From the NCBI RefSeq assembly GCF_900327775.1, contig NZ_OUMZ01000007.1, forward strand, positions 419,545-483,544: 64,000 nucleotides of DNA, written 5' to 3'. The stretch's first letter is position 1, and each line of letters starts with the position of its first letter. A program made the translations under genes and the position numbers. Of the stretch, positions 44,636 to 53,745 are shown piece after piece. The notes below the pieces were generated by a model, which saw nothing but the letters and a program-made list of their open reading frames with translations, was not told the DNA's origin and made no database searches. This DNA comes from Roseovarius sp. EL26 (GTDB taxonomy: Bacteria > Pseudomonadota > Alphaproteobacteria > Rhodobacterales > Rhodobacteraceae).

Positions 44636-45616
44636 TTAACTTCCGTGTTGGGAGAGGGCGCGTTCAAACATACTTGTGTCCACATTACCCCCCGAAATGG
44701 TACACAATACAGCATCACCTTCAATCTGATCTTTGCGGAAAAGAGCTGCGGCCAAAGCCACCGCGCCGCCGGGTTCGATCACCAGTTTCAGGCGTTGAAA
44801 GGCCAGCGCCATGGTGTGCAAGCATTCGTCCTCGGTGACCACCAATCCGGGACCGCAGAGACGTTTCATGATCGGAAAGGTAATCTCGCCGGGGGTGGGG
44901 GTGACAATGGCATCGCAGATGCTGCCTGAAGGTTGTGCATTGCTGCGATGTTCACCGGCGGCGAGTGAACGTGTGGCATCATCAAAATCCTCCGGCTCGC
45001 AAGGGCGGGCGCGCAGGCCGGGGGCTTCGGCTTCAAGCGCAAGTGCGATGCCTGAAGTCAGGCCACCACCTCCGCAGCAGACCAATACATCGGCTTGCTC
45101 CACGCCTTCGGCTTTTGCCTGCTCTGCAATCTCTAACCCGGTGGTGCCTTGGCCCGCGATGACTTGCGGCTCGTCATAGGGGCGGATCAGGGTCAGGCCG
45201 CGCTCGGCCTGGAATTGCTCGCCCAGTGCTTCACGGCTTTCGCCATTGGCACGATCATAAAGCACCACCTCAGCCCCGAGGGCGCGGGTATTGTCAATCT
45301 TTTGCTTTGGGGCGTCTTCTGGCATGATAATCACGGCAGGCACGCCATATTGCCGCGCTGCCAGCGCCACACCCTGCGCATGGTTTCCACTTGAGAATGC
45401 GATGACCCCCTTGGCACGGATCGCATCATCAAGAGCTGAGACAGCTGAACGCGCGCCGCGATATTTAAAGCTTCCTGTATGTTGCAAGCATTCTGGCTTG
45501 ATCAGAACCCGTCGTCCGGCGATTTCATCTAGAAAGGGCGAAGACAGCATTGGCGTGTGCCGGGCATGGCCTTTCAGGCGTTTGGCCGCAGCGCGGATCA
45601 TGGAAATATCTGTCAT
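44636..45616 (-). CDS. Threonine/serine dehydratase-like PLP enzyme
   Basis: A 326-residue fold-type II PLP enzyme without an ACT regulatory domain, so a biodegradative rather than allosteric IlvA form. The Schiff-base Lys is Lys51 in GSFKYRGARSA; the phosphate-binding loop is CCGGGGLTSG near residues 184-193. It may deaminate L-threonine, L-serine or 3-hydroxyaspartate. It overlaps the upstream hydrolase gene by four bases. Confidence 0.88.
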   Translation of the reverse strand: MTDISMIRAAAKRLKGHARHTPMLSSPFLDEIAGRRVLIKPECLQHTGSFKYRGARSAVSALDDAIRAKGVIAFSSGNHAQGVALAARQYGVPAVIIMPEDAPKQKIDNTRALGAEVVLYDRANGESREALGEQFQAERGLTLIRPYDEPQVIAGQGTTGLEIAEQAKAEGVEQADVLVCCGGGGLTSGIALALEAEAPGLRARPCEPEDFDDATRSLAAGEHRSNAQPSGSICDAIVTPTPGEITFPIMKRLCGPGLVVTEDECLHTMALAFQRLKLVIEPGGAVALAAALFRKDQIEGDAVLCTISGGNVDTSMFERALSQHGS

Positions 45617-46449
45617 TGTGTCTGCTCCAGCAGTCGGGTGATCGCATCGAGGGATTCAGGTTCATCTAGAAATGGCACATGGCCCCGGTCAGGGACAGTG
45701 ACGGCCTTCATGTCGGGGTTGCGGGTTTGCATCTTTGCCAATGTATCCGGGCTTAGCAGGTCAGAATTTGCCCCACGAATGATCGTCAAAGGGATGTTGC
45801 GTAGCCCGTCAAACAGTTGCCACAGGTCCGGCGTGGTATCACCGGTGCCAGCTTGCCCAACCAGTGCATCGCGCAGATGTGGATCATAACGCAGACCTAC
45901 GCCACCACCGGGTTTGTCTCGCCACATGAATTCCGCCTGTTCACGCCAACGTGTCAAAGATACGCCAGGAAATCCCTGCGCATGTCCGACCATCAAGGCG
46001 TGAGCGGCGGCATTGAGGTTGGCAAAGGGTGGTTCCTTGCCGACATAATCCATGATCCGCTCAATCCCTTCGGGTGAGACAACCGGACCAATGTCGTTAA
46101 GGATCACGCCGGTCAATCGCTGTGGATGGCTGTGCGACAGGGCCATGGCGATTAATCCGCCACGCGAAGTGCCAAGCACGGTAAAGCGATCAAGCCCCAG
46201 ATGATCCATTAATTCAATCGCATCAAACGCCTCGCGCCCGATGTTATAATTCATGAAGTTTGGGTCATAGTCGGATTTCCCTCGACCGCGGTAATCCATA
46301 CAGATCAGCCTGCTATCTGGCATGTATGATGCGAAATAGGTGAAATCCGTAGTGTTCCGTGTCAGCCCGGCCAGACAAAGGATCGGCGCGCCTTCGCCTT
46401 GATCGGTGTAATAGAGTGACAAGCCGTCTGAAGTGGTGAAATACGGCAT
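45613..46449 (-). CDS. Alpha/beta hydrolase
   Basis: A 278-residue hydrolase with an intact triad by motif: Ser in LGTSRGGLIA near residue 101, an acid near TIIRGANSDLLSP and His in PDRGHVPFLDEP. It begins MPYFTTSDGLSLYYTDQG, usual for the family. The substrate is unknown. Its start codon shares a base with the stop of the upstream dehalogenase gene (TGATG), and its end overlaps the next gene by four bases, so the three are coupled. Confidence 0.87.
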   Translation of the reverse strand: MPYFTTSDGLSLYYTDQGEGAPILCLAGLTRNTTDFTYFASYMPDSRLICMDYRGRGKSDYDPNFMNYNIGREAFDAIELMDHLGLDRFTVLGTSRGGLIAMALSHSHPQRLTGVILNDIGPVVSPEGIERIMDYVGKEPPFANLNAAAHALMVGHAQGFPGVSLTRWREQAEFMWRDKPGGGVGLRYDPHLRDALVGQAGTGDTTPDLWQLFDGLRNIPLTIIRGANSDLLSPDTLAKMQTRNPDMKAVTVPDRGHVPFLDEPESLDAITRLLEQTQ

Positions 46450-47135
46450 CAGACCCCCGCCAATTCTGGAATGCTGGTGAGATCCGGCAGAATATGATTG
46501 GGCTTTGCAGGAAGACGGTCTACGGGATCGCCCGCGCGGTTGACCCAAGCAGTGGTAAAGCCATAGCCGGCGGCAGCGCTCGCATCCCATCCGTTGGAGG
46601 AGACAAAGAGTACCTCACGTTTGGCGCAATCAAACCGCTGCCCGACCAAATCGTAGACCACGCTGGCGGGCTTGAATATCCTGACGCTTTCAACTGACAA
46701 GACATCATCAAGAACATCGCCAATCTGCGCCGACTGTACAGCGCCATTTAGCATATCGGGTGATCCATTGGACAAGATTGCAGTGTTCAACCCGCGGTCC
46801 TTCAATGTATTAAGCATGGCCGGAACCTCAGCAAAAGCATCAAGTTCCCAGTATAATTGCAACAACCTCTCTCGCAACGCGTGGTCGTCTTGCAAGCCTT
46901 CAGCCTCAAGTGCCCAATCCAGTCCATTTTGGGTGACGTCCCAAAAATCTGTATGTTGCCCCGTGACCGCTCGCAACCAAGTGTATTGCAACTGTTTCTG
47001 GCGCCAATGCTCTGCAATTTTGGGCCAGTGTGCAGCAAAACTGACATAGCCCGGTTCTGCCGCAACATTGCGTGCAGCTGCGGCCACGTCAAACAGGGTT
47101 CCGTAAGCATCAAAGATGCAGGTCGTGATTGGCAT
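46449..47135 (-). CDS. (S)-2-haloacid dehalogenase-like HAD enzyme
   Basis: A 228-residue type II HAD dehalogenase. The nucleophile Asp is in FDAYGTLFD near residues 8-16, LSNGSPDML forms motif II with Ser-Asn, Lys lies in RIFKPAS, and motif IV is FVSSNGWDASAA, the SSNxWD signature that separates dehalogenases from phosphatases. It would hydrolyse 2-haloalkanoic acids to 2-hydroxyacids. The start at 47135 fits the conserved motif; it is the first gene of the operon running leftward through the hydrolase, dehydratase and endonuclease-family genes. Confidence 0.9.
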   Translation of the reverse strand: MPITTCIFDAYGTLFDVAAAARNVAAEPGYVSFAAHWPKIAEHWRQKQLQYTWLRAVTGQHTDFWDVTQNGLDWALEAEGLQDDHALRERLLQLYWELDAFAEVPAMLNTLKDRGLNTAILSNGSPDMLNGAVQSAQIGDVLDDVLSVESVRIFKPASVVYDLVGQRFDCAKREVLFVSSNGWDASAAAGYGFTTAWVNRAGDPVDRLPAKPNHILPDLTSIPELAGV

Positions 47136-47356
47136 CGTGTCATCCTTTGACTGTGGCCAAACTGTCATGGATACTCAAAAGGGAAAAGCCCTGCTTTGCA
47201 ATCAAGGATTACGCACTGTTGTATGGTCGCAGAAGTGCGCGCAAGAAGAAGCGTTTGCAATCTTTTGATCTGCGCGATAGCGTCTTTGCCATCATTCAAG
47301 CGCCCTGGCATCTGTCCGGCCTTGCACATTCATCTCATGACAGAATTGGAAAATTC

Positions 47357-47785
47357 ATGACCCAAGTTAAAGCGGGCGATAACGTTCGTATTCACTACAC
47401 CGGCACTTTGAAGGATGGCTCTGTTTTCGACAGTAGTGAAAGCGCCGAACCGTTGGAATTCGTCGTCGGATCTGGCCAGATCATTCCCGGACTTGACATT
47501 GCGCTACCGGGGATGAGCGTTGGGGACAAAAAGACCGTCGAAGTGCCCGTGGATCAGGCATATGGCCCGGTAGAGCCAGCTGCGCGTCAAGCCGTGCCAC
47601 GTAAGGATATTCCAGCCGATATTCCGCTTGATATGGGTATGCAACTTCAGGTTCAGACACCAGATGGTCAAGCTATGGCTGTGACCGTAGTCGAACTGAG
47701 CGATGACGAGGTTGTTTTGGATGCCAATCACCCGCTGGCGGGTCAGGATCTTACATTCGCAATCGAGCTGGTCTCGATCGGATAA
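47357..47785 (+). CDS. FKBP-type peptidyl-prolyl isomerase, SlyD-like
   Basis: A 142-residue prolyl isomerase. The FKBP domain begins VRIHYTGTLKDGSVFDSS and has the EFVVGSGQIIPGLD pocket; an insert-in-flap chaperone domain follows YGPVEP (about residues 70-120). The metal-binding His-rich tail of E. coli SlyD is absent. ATG 47357 has TTGGAAAA upstream. About 220 bases before it contain no gene and hold the promoter and the divergent dehalogenase start. Confidence 0.93.
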   Translation: MTQVKAGDNVRIHYTGTLKDGSVFDSSESAEPLEFVVGSGQIIPGLDIALPGMSVGDKKTVEVPVDQAYGPVEPAARQAVPRKDIPADIPLDMGMQLQVQTPDGQAMAVTVVELSDDEVVLDANHPLAGQDLTFAIELVSIG

Positions 47786-47791
47786 TACGGT

Positions 47792-47836
47792 TTCAGACGG
47801 CACATGTCCCGTTTGGGACGTGCCGTCTGAATTTTA
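47792..47836. terminator. Terminator after the FKBP gene
   Basis: Long hairpin with ttcagacggcac and its complement at the ends and an inner gtccc/gggac stem (two-base bulge on one side). It lies seven bases after the isomerase stop and four bases before the end of the convergent small secreted-protein gene. Confidence 0.85.
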
Positions 47837-47840
47837 GATT

Positions 47841-48176
47841 TCAGCCTGAAGTTTCAGTACAAGTGCCATTGCCGAATCCGTTTTTGCTGCCGGATGCGGA
47901 ATATTTAACAGTGCCTGCTTCAATATTGACGTCATAGCTATAAGTGTAGCCGCTGCCGATATGGAGGAAATTGAAGCCACCTAGAGAACCATAAACTGCA
48001 GCCTCGATGTCAGCGCCGTCTACAGTGATCTGACCTTTGTCTTGCCCATCAAATTTAACAAGGCGCGCAGTCAGCTCTGGCAGCTTAGATCCATTGGGAA
48101 CGCATTCAAATGTACGGTCAGCGGCAAAGGTCGCTGTTGGGGCGAGGACCGCCAGTAGGCAGACAAGATGTTTCAT
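47841..48176 (-). CDS. Small secreted protein of unknown function
   Basis: A 111-residue protein with a signal peptide (KHLVCLLAVLAPTATFA). The mature part (~90 residues) is beta-rich and contains one Cys near the front (TFECVPNG) and one near the end (NGTCTE), probably a disulfide. No family is recognised; it resembles small periplasmic inhibitors such as MliC in size and layout but has no clear motif. Confidence 0.7.
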   Translation of the reverse strand: MKHLVCLLAVLAPTATFAADRTFECVPNGSKLPELTARLVKFDGQDKGQITVDGADIEAAVYGSLGGFNFLHIGSGYTYSYDVNIEAGTVKYSASGSKNGFGNGTCTETSG

Positions 48177-48296
48177 GGGGGCTCCGAATAAGAATCAAGT
48201 CGTTTTAGTCAGCCCCCGCTATTGATGGTTTGCGGCGTGATTGTGTTGGAAATGCGGGAACAGGATGACCGCCTTGAGAAGAGTTATCTTTTCTTT

Positions 48297-49289
48297 CTAA
48301 ACGCTTTGCAAATCCAACAGCACCGCCCCGGCACGCCCCGGTGTCATTACCGCGTCCTGCGCCGCAGCGCAGCTTTCAAGCGGATAGGTTGTAGCGATTT
48401 CGGGGTTCAATGCGCCGTTGCTTAGCGCCTGATTCAGCCGTGCAATGGCGGTGGACCGCTCAGACGCAGGCAGTATGTAAATCAGGGTAATATCGATTTT
48501 TAGCGCTTTGAACAGATAGGGGCCAAAGGGCAATTCAGGGGTCATTGATTTGCCTGAACCATAGGTCGCAATCGTGCCTAGCGGTTTCATCACTTCGGCC
48601 AGCAGTACAGCATTGGTACCAAACTCAACTTCAATCGCGCGGTCAATGCCGCCGTTGCTCAAGTCCAGAACCTTTTCAGCTAATTTTGAATCGGCGTAGT
48701 CCAACACATGATCCGCCCCGGCGGCGAGCACCCGGTTGGCGGCACCTGCCGATGCTGTGGCGATCACGGTAGCACCGCCCCATTTGGCCAGTTGGACAGC
48801 GTTATGGCCAACCGATCCGGCACCGCCGGAAATCAATAGGGTTTTGCCTGTCACGTCGCCACCGCCAAAAACGGTCTGCGCTGCCGTTAGCCCAGGAATG
48901 CCCAAGGTTGCGCCGACTTCAAGTGAGATGTCATCGGCTAGGGGTACTGCTTGATCGGCTGGCAGCGCGATGTAGTCTGCGGCAGTGCCAAAGGCACGTT
49001 GCCACTGACCATTATAGATCCAGACACGCTGGCCGATCCGTGAGGAGGCAATGCCAGCTCCGACAGCGTCAATCACGCCAGCGCCATCAGAATGCGGGAT
49101 GATCTGGTCGAAAACAGGTTTGATCACACCGGGGCGTGTACCTGCGCGGGCTTTGGCATCAGACGGGTTCACGCCAGAATAAGCCAGCCGGACCAGAACC
49201 TCACCTGCTGCGGGGGTGGGGGTGTCAACGGTGGCGGTTTCCAGAACGTCGCTGGCTGATCCGAATCGGGAGTAGAGCATGGCACGCAT
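48297..49289 (-). CDS. NADPH:quinone oxidoreductase, zeta-crystallin type (MDR)
   Basis: A 330-residue zinc-free MDR enzyme. The N-terminus MRAMLYSRFGSASDVLETA is typical of quinone reductases, and the cofactor loop is ISGGAGSVGHNAVQLAKWGG near residues 152-171. No catalytic Cys or GHE zinc motif is present. It probably reduces quinones or enones with NADPH. It ends the run quinone reductase, phosphoesterase, irr on the minus strand (17 bases between the first two). Confidence 0.88.
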   Translation of the reverse strand: MRAMLYSRFGSASDVLETATVDTPTPAAGEVLVRLAYSGVNPSDAKARAGTRPGVIKPVFDQIIPHSDGAGVIDAVGAGIASSRIGQRVWIYNGQWQRAFGTAADYIALPADQAVPLADDISLEVGATLGIPGLTAAQTVFGGGDVTGKTLLISGGAGSVGHNAVQLAKWGGATVIATASAGAANRVLAAGADHVLDYADSKLAEKVLDLSNGGIDRAIEVEFGTNAVLLAEVMKPLGTIATYGSGKSMTPELPFGPYLFKALKIDITLIYILPASERSTAIARLNQALSNGALNPEIATTYPLESCAAAQDAVMTPGRAGAVLLDLQSV

Positions 49290-49306
49290 TGTGGGGTCCT
49301 TTTGGG

Positions 49307-50113
49307 TCAGGCGGTGGAGGGATCAACGCCAAAACTTGCGGAGCAGAAGGAGATGAATTGCACGTTTATACGATTAGCTGTGACATCAATCACCCCAAGA
49401 TCTGGTGCCTCGGTCGCTGGACGGAAACTATCCCAATCCCATGCAGGGGCGGGGGGTGGCGCCTGATACAGGACTGATCGAATACTAGTGTAGGGCAGGC
49501 CATTAATTTGGCCGGTCACGGGGCGATGAACATGGCCAAAAAAGAACTGTTTCACTGCAGGGAAGTCGCTGAGCAGATCCAACAAATCAGGACCGTTTTC
49601 CAATCCATCCGGGTCCAACACCGGTAGCCCAAGTGGTATGGGAGGGTGATGAAGAAACACGGCGCTGGGTCTGTCGGGTTGCGCTTCAAGCGTTGCTTGT
49701 AACCAGTTCAGGCGGTCGGGGCACAAGACGCCACTGGCAGATCCGGGTTTCAGGCTGTCGAGGCAGATTAAACGCAGGTTTGGGACATCAATCGTGTACT
49801 GTGCAAAGCCGGGCATTGCCGTGTCCGGCAAGGGCAGATGATTAAAAAACATAGCACGGTTATCATGATTTCCGGTCATCGGATACCACGGCACTTTGAG
49901 TGTATCCAACAGGGACTTCACCGCAGTATAGTTGGCCGCAGTTGCGGTTTCGACCATATCGCCAGTGATCAGGCACAGGGCAGCGTCTGTATAATGCTGG
50001 TTGATGAAGTCAATGACGGCACTTAGTCGCGCAATAGGGTCATGCCCCAGAACTTTGTCCTGATGTTCGAAGTGTAGATCGCTGAGCCAGAGGATACGTG
50101 TGCTTGCGTTCAT
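49307..50113 (-). CDS. Calcineurin-like metallophosphoesterase, CpdA-like
   Basis: A 268-residue phosphoesterase with an intact dinuclear site: DLHFE (Asp-x-His) at 11-15, GDMVE near 51, GNHDNR near 81, HHPP and GHVHRP. This is the pattern of class III phosphodiesterases such as CpdA, which hydrolyse cAMP and use iron or manganese. The contrast with the degenerate relative at 3790-4647 is clear. It starts four bases inside the end of irr, so the two are co-translated, and iron-linked control is possible. Confidence 0.88.
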   Translation of the reverse strand: MNASTRILWLSDLHFEHQDKVLGHDPIARLSAVIDFINQHYTDAALCLITGDMVETATAANYTAVKSLLDTLKVPWYPMTGNHDNRAMFFNHLPLPDTAMPGFAQYTIDVPNLRLICLDSLKPGSASGVLCPDRLNWLQATLEAQPDRPSAVFLHHPPIPLGLPVLDPDGLENGPDLLDLLSDFPAVKQFFFGHVHRPVTGQINGLPYTSIRSVLYQAPPPAPAWDWDSFRPATEAPDLGVIDVTANRINVQFISFCSASFGVDPSTA

Positions 50114-50538
50114 TTCCGGCGCAGGCGGATCACAACGTCAACTTTGGCAATTTCAGTGCCGTCTGGCGCGTCGGGCAATTGCACGATTTCAAGTTGATCT
50201 GCGGGCGCATCCGACAGGCGGTTGTCGTCTTCCCAGTAGAAGTGCGGATGGTCATGGGTGTTGGTATCGAAATAGCTTTTTGATCCGTCGACCGTGACTT
50301 CTTGCAGCAGGCCCGCATCACAAAACGCACGTAGTGTGTTGTAGACGGTGGCCAGCGATACTCGCTCGCCAGAATTGTTCACCGAGGCAAACAGGCTTTC
50401 CGCGGTGACATGCCTATGCTGCCCATCGCCGATCAGCAACGAGGCCAGTGCAACGCGCTGTCGCGTCGGGCGCAGGCCGGAACCAGCCAGCCAATTTATT
50501 TCAAGAGGTGTTGCTTGTGAGGGTGTCACGGGCTTCAT
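50110..50538 (-). CDS. irr: Fur-family iron response regulator, Irr type
   Basis: A 142-residue Fur-family protein. The winged helix (LRPTRQRVALASLLIGDG and the LATVYNTLRAF recognition segment) is followed by SYFDTNTHDHPHFYWED, where the His-rich stretch of Irr replaces the Fur CxxC sites. No Cys-Pro heme motif is seen. In Rhodobacterales, Irr controls iron metabolism and is degraded or inactivated with heme. Divergent fabA is the usual neighbour. It is co-translated with a metallophosphoesterase downstream. Confidence 0.85.
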   Translation of the reverse strand: MKPVTPSQATPLEINWLAGSGLRPTRQRVALASLLIGDGQHRHVTAESLFASVNNSGERVSLATVYNTLRAFCDAGLLQEVTVDGSKSYFDTNTHDHPHFYWEDDNRLSDAPADQLEIVQLPDAPDGTEIAKVDVVIRLRRK

Positions 50539-50703
50539 CCATATTAGTCACATGGGATATTGGACTTGCTTTGCAGGAATTTCAAATGAAAATCGCATAA
50601 CATATATAAGGGGATAATGACTCGTCGGGCTTGCAACGAGGTTTTGACGGGTGCTACACGAAGCAGTAAGATGATGACCCGACTACAGAAAGGCGCGCTC
50701 TGA

Positions 50704-51216
50704 ATGGCCGACTACCCAAGCAGTTTCGACAAAGATGAATTGCTGAAATGCGCACGCGGGGAGCTGTTTGGCCCCGGCAACGCCCAATTACCCGAACCAC
50801 CGATGTTAATGATGGACCGGATTACCGAGGTCAGCGCCGATGGCGGTGAAAACGGCAAAGGGCATATTGTCGCAGAGCTGGATATCCATCCTGAGCTTTG
50901 GTTCTTTCCATGCCATTTCCCCGGCAACAACGTGATGCCCGGATGTTTGATGGTGGATGGTCTGTGGCAGTTAACTGGCTTCAATTTGGGCTGGCGTGGT
51001 TGGCAGGGGCAGGGGTTTGCCCTTGGTGCCGGCGAGGTCAAGCTGTCAGGAATGGTACGCCCGGATCGCAAATTGGTTACGTATCACATTGATTTCACCC
51101 GAGTGATTGATCGCCGGTTAAAAATGGGTGTTGCCAATGGCGTCGTGAAAGCCGACGGTGAAGTGGTCTGTGAAGTGCGCGACATGAAAGTCGGGCTGGC
51201 ACAGGCAGCGAGCTAA
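50704..51216 (+). CDS. fabA: 3-hydroxydecanoyl-ACP dehydratase/isomerase
   Basis: A 170-residue hot-dog protein that makes the first double bond of unsaturated fatty acids by dehydrating 3-hydroxydecanoyl-ACP and isomerising the product. The active-site His lies in [20 protein letters not shown] near residues 65-84, with the Asp a few residues on. Length is standard. It heads the fabA-fabB-fabI run, divergent from irr. Confidence 0.97.
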   Translation: MADYPSSFDKDELLKCARGELFGPGNAQLPEPPMLMMDRITEVSADGGENGKGHIVAELDIHPELWFFPCHFPGNNVMPGCLMVDGLWQLTGFNLGWRGWQGQGFALGAGEVKLSGMVRPDRKLVTYHIDFTRVIDRRLKMGVANGVVKADGEVVCEVRDMKVGLAQAAS

Positions 51217-51248
51217 ATTAAAGCACTCGAATACTAAGGAGTGGACGC

Positions 51249-52478
51249 ATGCGTCGTGTTGTCGTTACTGGATTGGGAATTGTATCAAGCATTGGCAATA
51301 ATGCTGAAGAGGTCACCGCATCCTTGAAAGCTGGTCGCTCTGGCATCACTGCTAATGCAGAGATGGCCGAGCATGGCTTTCGCAGTCAAATTGCGGGTGC
51401 CTTGGACATTGATGTCTCTGAACATGTTGATAAACGCGCCTTGCGTTTCATGGGGGCAGGTGCGGCCTATGCGCATATCGCCATGGGGCAGGCGATTGCG
51501 GACAGCGGGTTGGAGGAAAGTGACATTTCCAATCCACGCACGGGTCTGGTGGCAGGTTCTGGCGGACCATCTACCTCCGCAATGCTTACCGCACATCAAA
51601 CCGTGTTGAAAACAGGTGCAACTAAACGGATTGGACCGTTTGCTGTGCCGAAATGCATGTGTTCGACCATCTCGGCGAACTTGGCGACGGCTTATAAGAT
51701 CAAGGGCATCAACTATTCTATTACCTCGGCCTGTTCGACCAGCTTGCATTGCATTGGCAACGCGTCTGAGCAGATCATGATGGGCAAGCAAGACATTATG
51801 TTTGCCGGTGGCGGCGAAGAATTGGACTGGACCCTGTCGTGTTTGTTCGATGCGATGGGCGCGATGTCCTCAAAATATAATGATGCACCTGAAAAAGCCT
51901 CGCGTGCGTTTGACGCAGATCGCGATGGATTTGTGATTTCTGGCGGTGGCGGCATGCTAGTTCTGGAAGAGCTGGAGCATGCTAAGGCGCGCGGTGCTAA
52001 GATTTATGCCGAAGTGACCGGTTATGCCGCGACCAGCGATGGTCACGACATGGTTGCGCCATCAGGTGAGGGTGGTGAACGCGCGATGCGTTTGGCATTG
52101 GGCCAGTTACCCGAGGGCCGCAAAGTTGGTTATATCAACGCCCACGGCACGAGCACACCGGTTGGAGACGCTGGCGAAGTGGCCGCTGTGCGTAGGATCT
52201 TTGGCGAAGGCAATGTACCGCCGATCAGTTCGACCAAGTCGATGACTGGCCATGCGCAAGGTGCGGCAGGTGCGCTAGAGGCAGTGTTCTGTCTGTTGGC
52301 GCTTAAAGACGATTTTATTATTCCGTCAATCAATGTGGAGAATTTGGACCCACAGTTGCAGCCGGAAGAAATTGCCACCGTTCGGGTGGATCAGGCCGGC
52401 CTGGATACGGTTATGACAAATAGTTTTGGATTTGGTGGCACCAACGGGTCGATGCTGCTGAGCAGATATCACGGGTAG
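51249..52478 (+). CDS. fabB: 3-oxoacyl-ACP synthase I
   Basis: A 409-residue elongating condensing enzyme needed for unsaturated fatty acids. The catalytic Cys is in TSACSTSLHCIG near residue 163, the two His in NAHGTSTPVGDAGE and TKSMTGHAQGAAGA, and the C-terminal SFGFGGTNGSMLL closes the site. It follows fabA by 32 bases and precedes fabI by seven bases, so the cluster is one transcript. Confidence 0.97.
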   Translation: MRRVVVTGLGIVSSIGNNAEEVTASLKAGRSGITANAEMAEHGFRSQIAGALDIDVSEHVDKRALRFMGAGAAYAHIAMGQAIADSGLEESDISNPRTGLVAGSGGPSTSAMLTAHQTVLKTGATKRIGPFAVPKCMCSTISANLATAYKIKGINYSITSACSTSLHCIGNASEQIMMGKQDIMFAGGGEELDWTLSCLFDAMGAMSSKYNDAPEKASRAFDADRDGFVISGGGGMLVLEELEHAKARGAKIYAEVTGYAATSDGHDMVAPSGEGGERAMRLALGQLPEGRKVGYINAHGTSTPVGDAGEVAAVRRIFGEGNVPPISSTKSMTGHAQGAAGALEAVFCLLALKDDFIIPSINVENLDPQLQPEEIATVRVDQAGLDTVMTNSFGFGGTNGSMLLSRYHG

Positions 52479-52485
52479 AATACAG

Positions 52486-53277
52486 ATGACAAAACCAATG
52501 CAGGGCATGCGCGGGCTGGTGATGGGCGTCGCGAACGATCGTTCGATCGCTTGGGGTATTGCTAAAGCTATGCACGAAGCAGGGGCCGAGCTGGCCTTTA
52601 CCTATCAAGGCGAAGCCTTTGGTAAACGGTTGGAGCCACTAGCGCAAAGTGTTGGCAGCGACTTTATGGTTGATGCCGATGTAACGGATGATGCCTCGCT
52701 GGATCGTGCTTTTGAGGAATTGTCTGCACGTTGGCCGACAATTGATTTTGTGGTGCATGCTGTTGCCTATTCCGACAAATCTGAGCTGACCGGCAGGTTC
52801 CTGAACACGACCCGTGCCAATTTCAAAAACTCGATGGATATCAGTGCATATTCCTTCATCGAAGTGGCACGCCGTGCCTATCCGATGATGAAGGAAAATG
52901 GCGGATCGTTGACCACTTTGACCTATCAGGGCTCTAACCGCGTTGTGCCCAACTACAACGTGATGGGCGTGGCAAAGGCGGCACTTGAGGCCGCAACACG
53001 TTATCTGGCAAATGATATGGGTCCAGACGGTATCCGGGTGAATGCCATTTCACCGGGGCCGATGAAAACTCTGGCCGGGGCGGCAATTGGAGGGGCGCGC
53101 AAGACCTTCCGTCATACCGAAGATAACGCGCCGATGCGGGCGAACGCGACGCTTTCGGCAATTGGTGGCACTGCTGTTTATCTGGCGTCAGAGGCAGGGG
53201 CTTGTACATCTGGTGAGATTATCCGGGTTGATGGCGGCTTCCATGTGTTGGGTATGCCGCAGCAAGACAATCTGTAA
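52486..53277 (+). CDS. fabI: Enoyl-ACP reductase I
   Basis: A 263-residue NADH-dependent SDR that reduces trans-2-enoyl-ACP and is the target of triclosan. It has the FabI-type ANDRSIAWGIA loop near residues 17-27, the VHAVAYSDKSEL segment, and the active-site Y-x6-K as YNVMGVAKAALE near residues 156-167. Together with fabA and fabB it gives the unsaturated fatty-acid branch. Confidence 0.96.
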   Translation: MTKPMQGMRGLVMGVANDRSIAWGIAKAMHEAGAELAFTYQGEAFGKRLEPLAQSVGSDFMVDADVTDDASLDRAFEELSARWPTIDFVVHAVAYSDKSELTGRFLNTTRANFKNSMDISAYSFIEVARRAYPMMKENGGSLTTLTYQGSNRVVPNYNVMGVAKAALEAATRYLANDMGPDGIRVNAISPGPMKTLAGAAIGGARKTFRHTEDNAPMRANATLSAIGGTAVYLASEAGACTSGEIIRVDGGFHVLGMPQQDNL

Positions 53278-53336
53278 TCACTAATTGGTCCGTATTTTGC
53301 CCTATTGTTGCCACCTGAGAATCGCAGCGTTGCAAT

Positions 53337-53648
53337 ATGGATTTTCGTCGCAACAGCCCTGATCAACACTATGACCGCTTTGTCGCGCGCGCAAAACGTG
53401 CGCGCAAATGGGCCAGCCTGACCATGTTCTTGATGGTTGGCGTTTCCCTGACCGCAATCTGGCAGGAAAAACGTCTGGCCCCACCGGTACATGATGGCAT
53501 GCAGGTGGCTGCCGTGAAAGTACTGCAGCTTATCGACAGTTCTGAGGGTGCCAAAAGCTTTGTTACTGCGGCTGTGTCGAAGATTTCACCTTCTGGCGAT
53601 CGGAGCGGCTCACCCGTGACTGCCGCGCTGCTGAAGCTCCAACATTAA
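53337..53648 (+). CDS. Single-pass membrane protein of unknown function
   Basis: A 103-residue protein with a charged N-terminus (DFRRNSPDQHYDRFVARAKRARK), one transmembrane helix at about residues 25-42 (WASLTMFLMVGVSLTAIW), and a short C-terminal periplasmic domain. No family is recognised. It lies downstream of fabI in the same direction, 59 bases away, with no terminator seen between. Confidence 0.6.
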   Translation: MDFRRNSPDQHYDRFVARAKRARKWASLTMFLMVGVSLTAIWQEKRLAPPVHDGMQVAAVKVLQLIDSSEGAKSFVTAAVSKISPSGDRSGSPVTAALLKLQH

Positions 53649-53745
53649 TCCTGTTTCCAAAATCCACAAATTTAGCCGCATATCTCTGCGGTGCTAAGTT
53701 TTTGGTAATGCGAATGCCGTGAAAGCAAATGGAAATAGATTGAAT

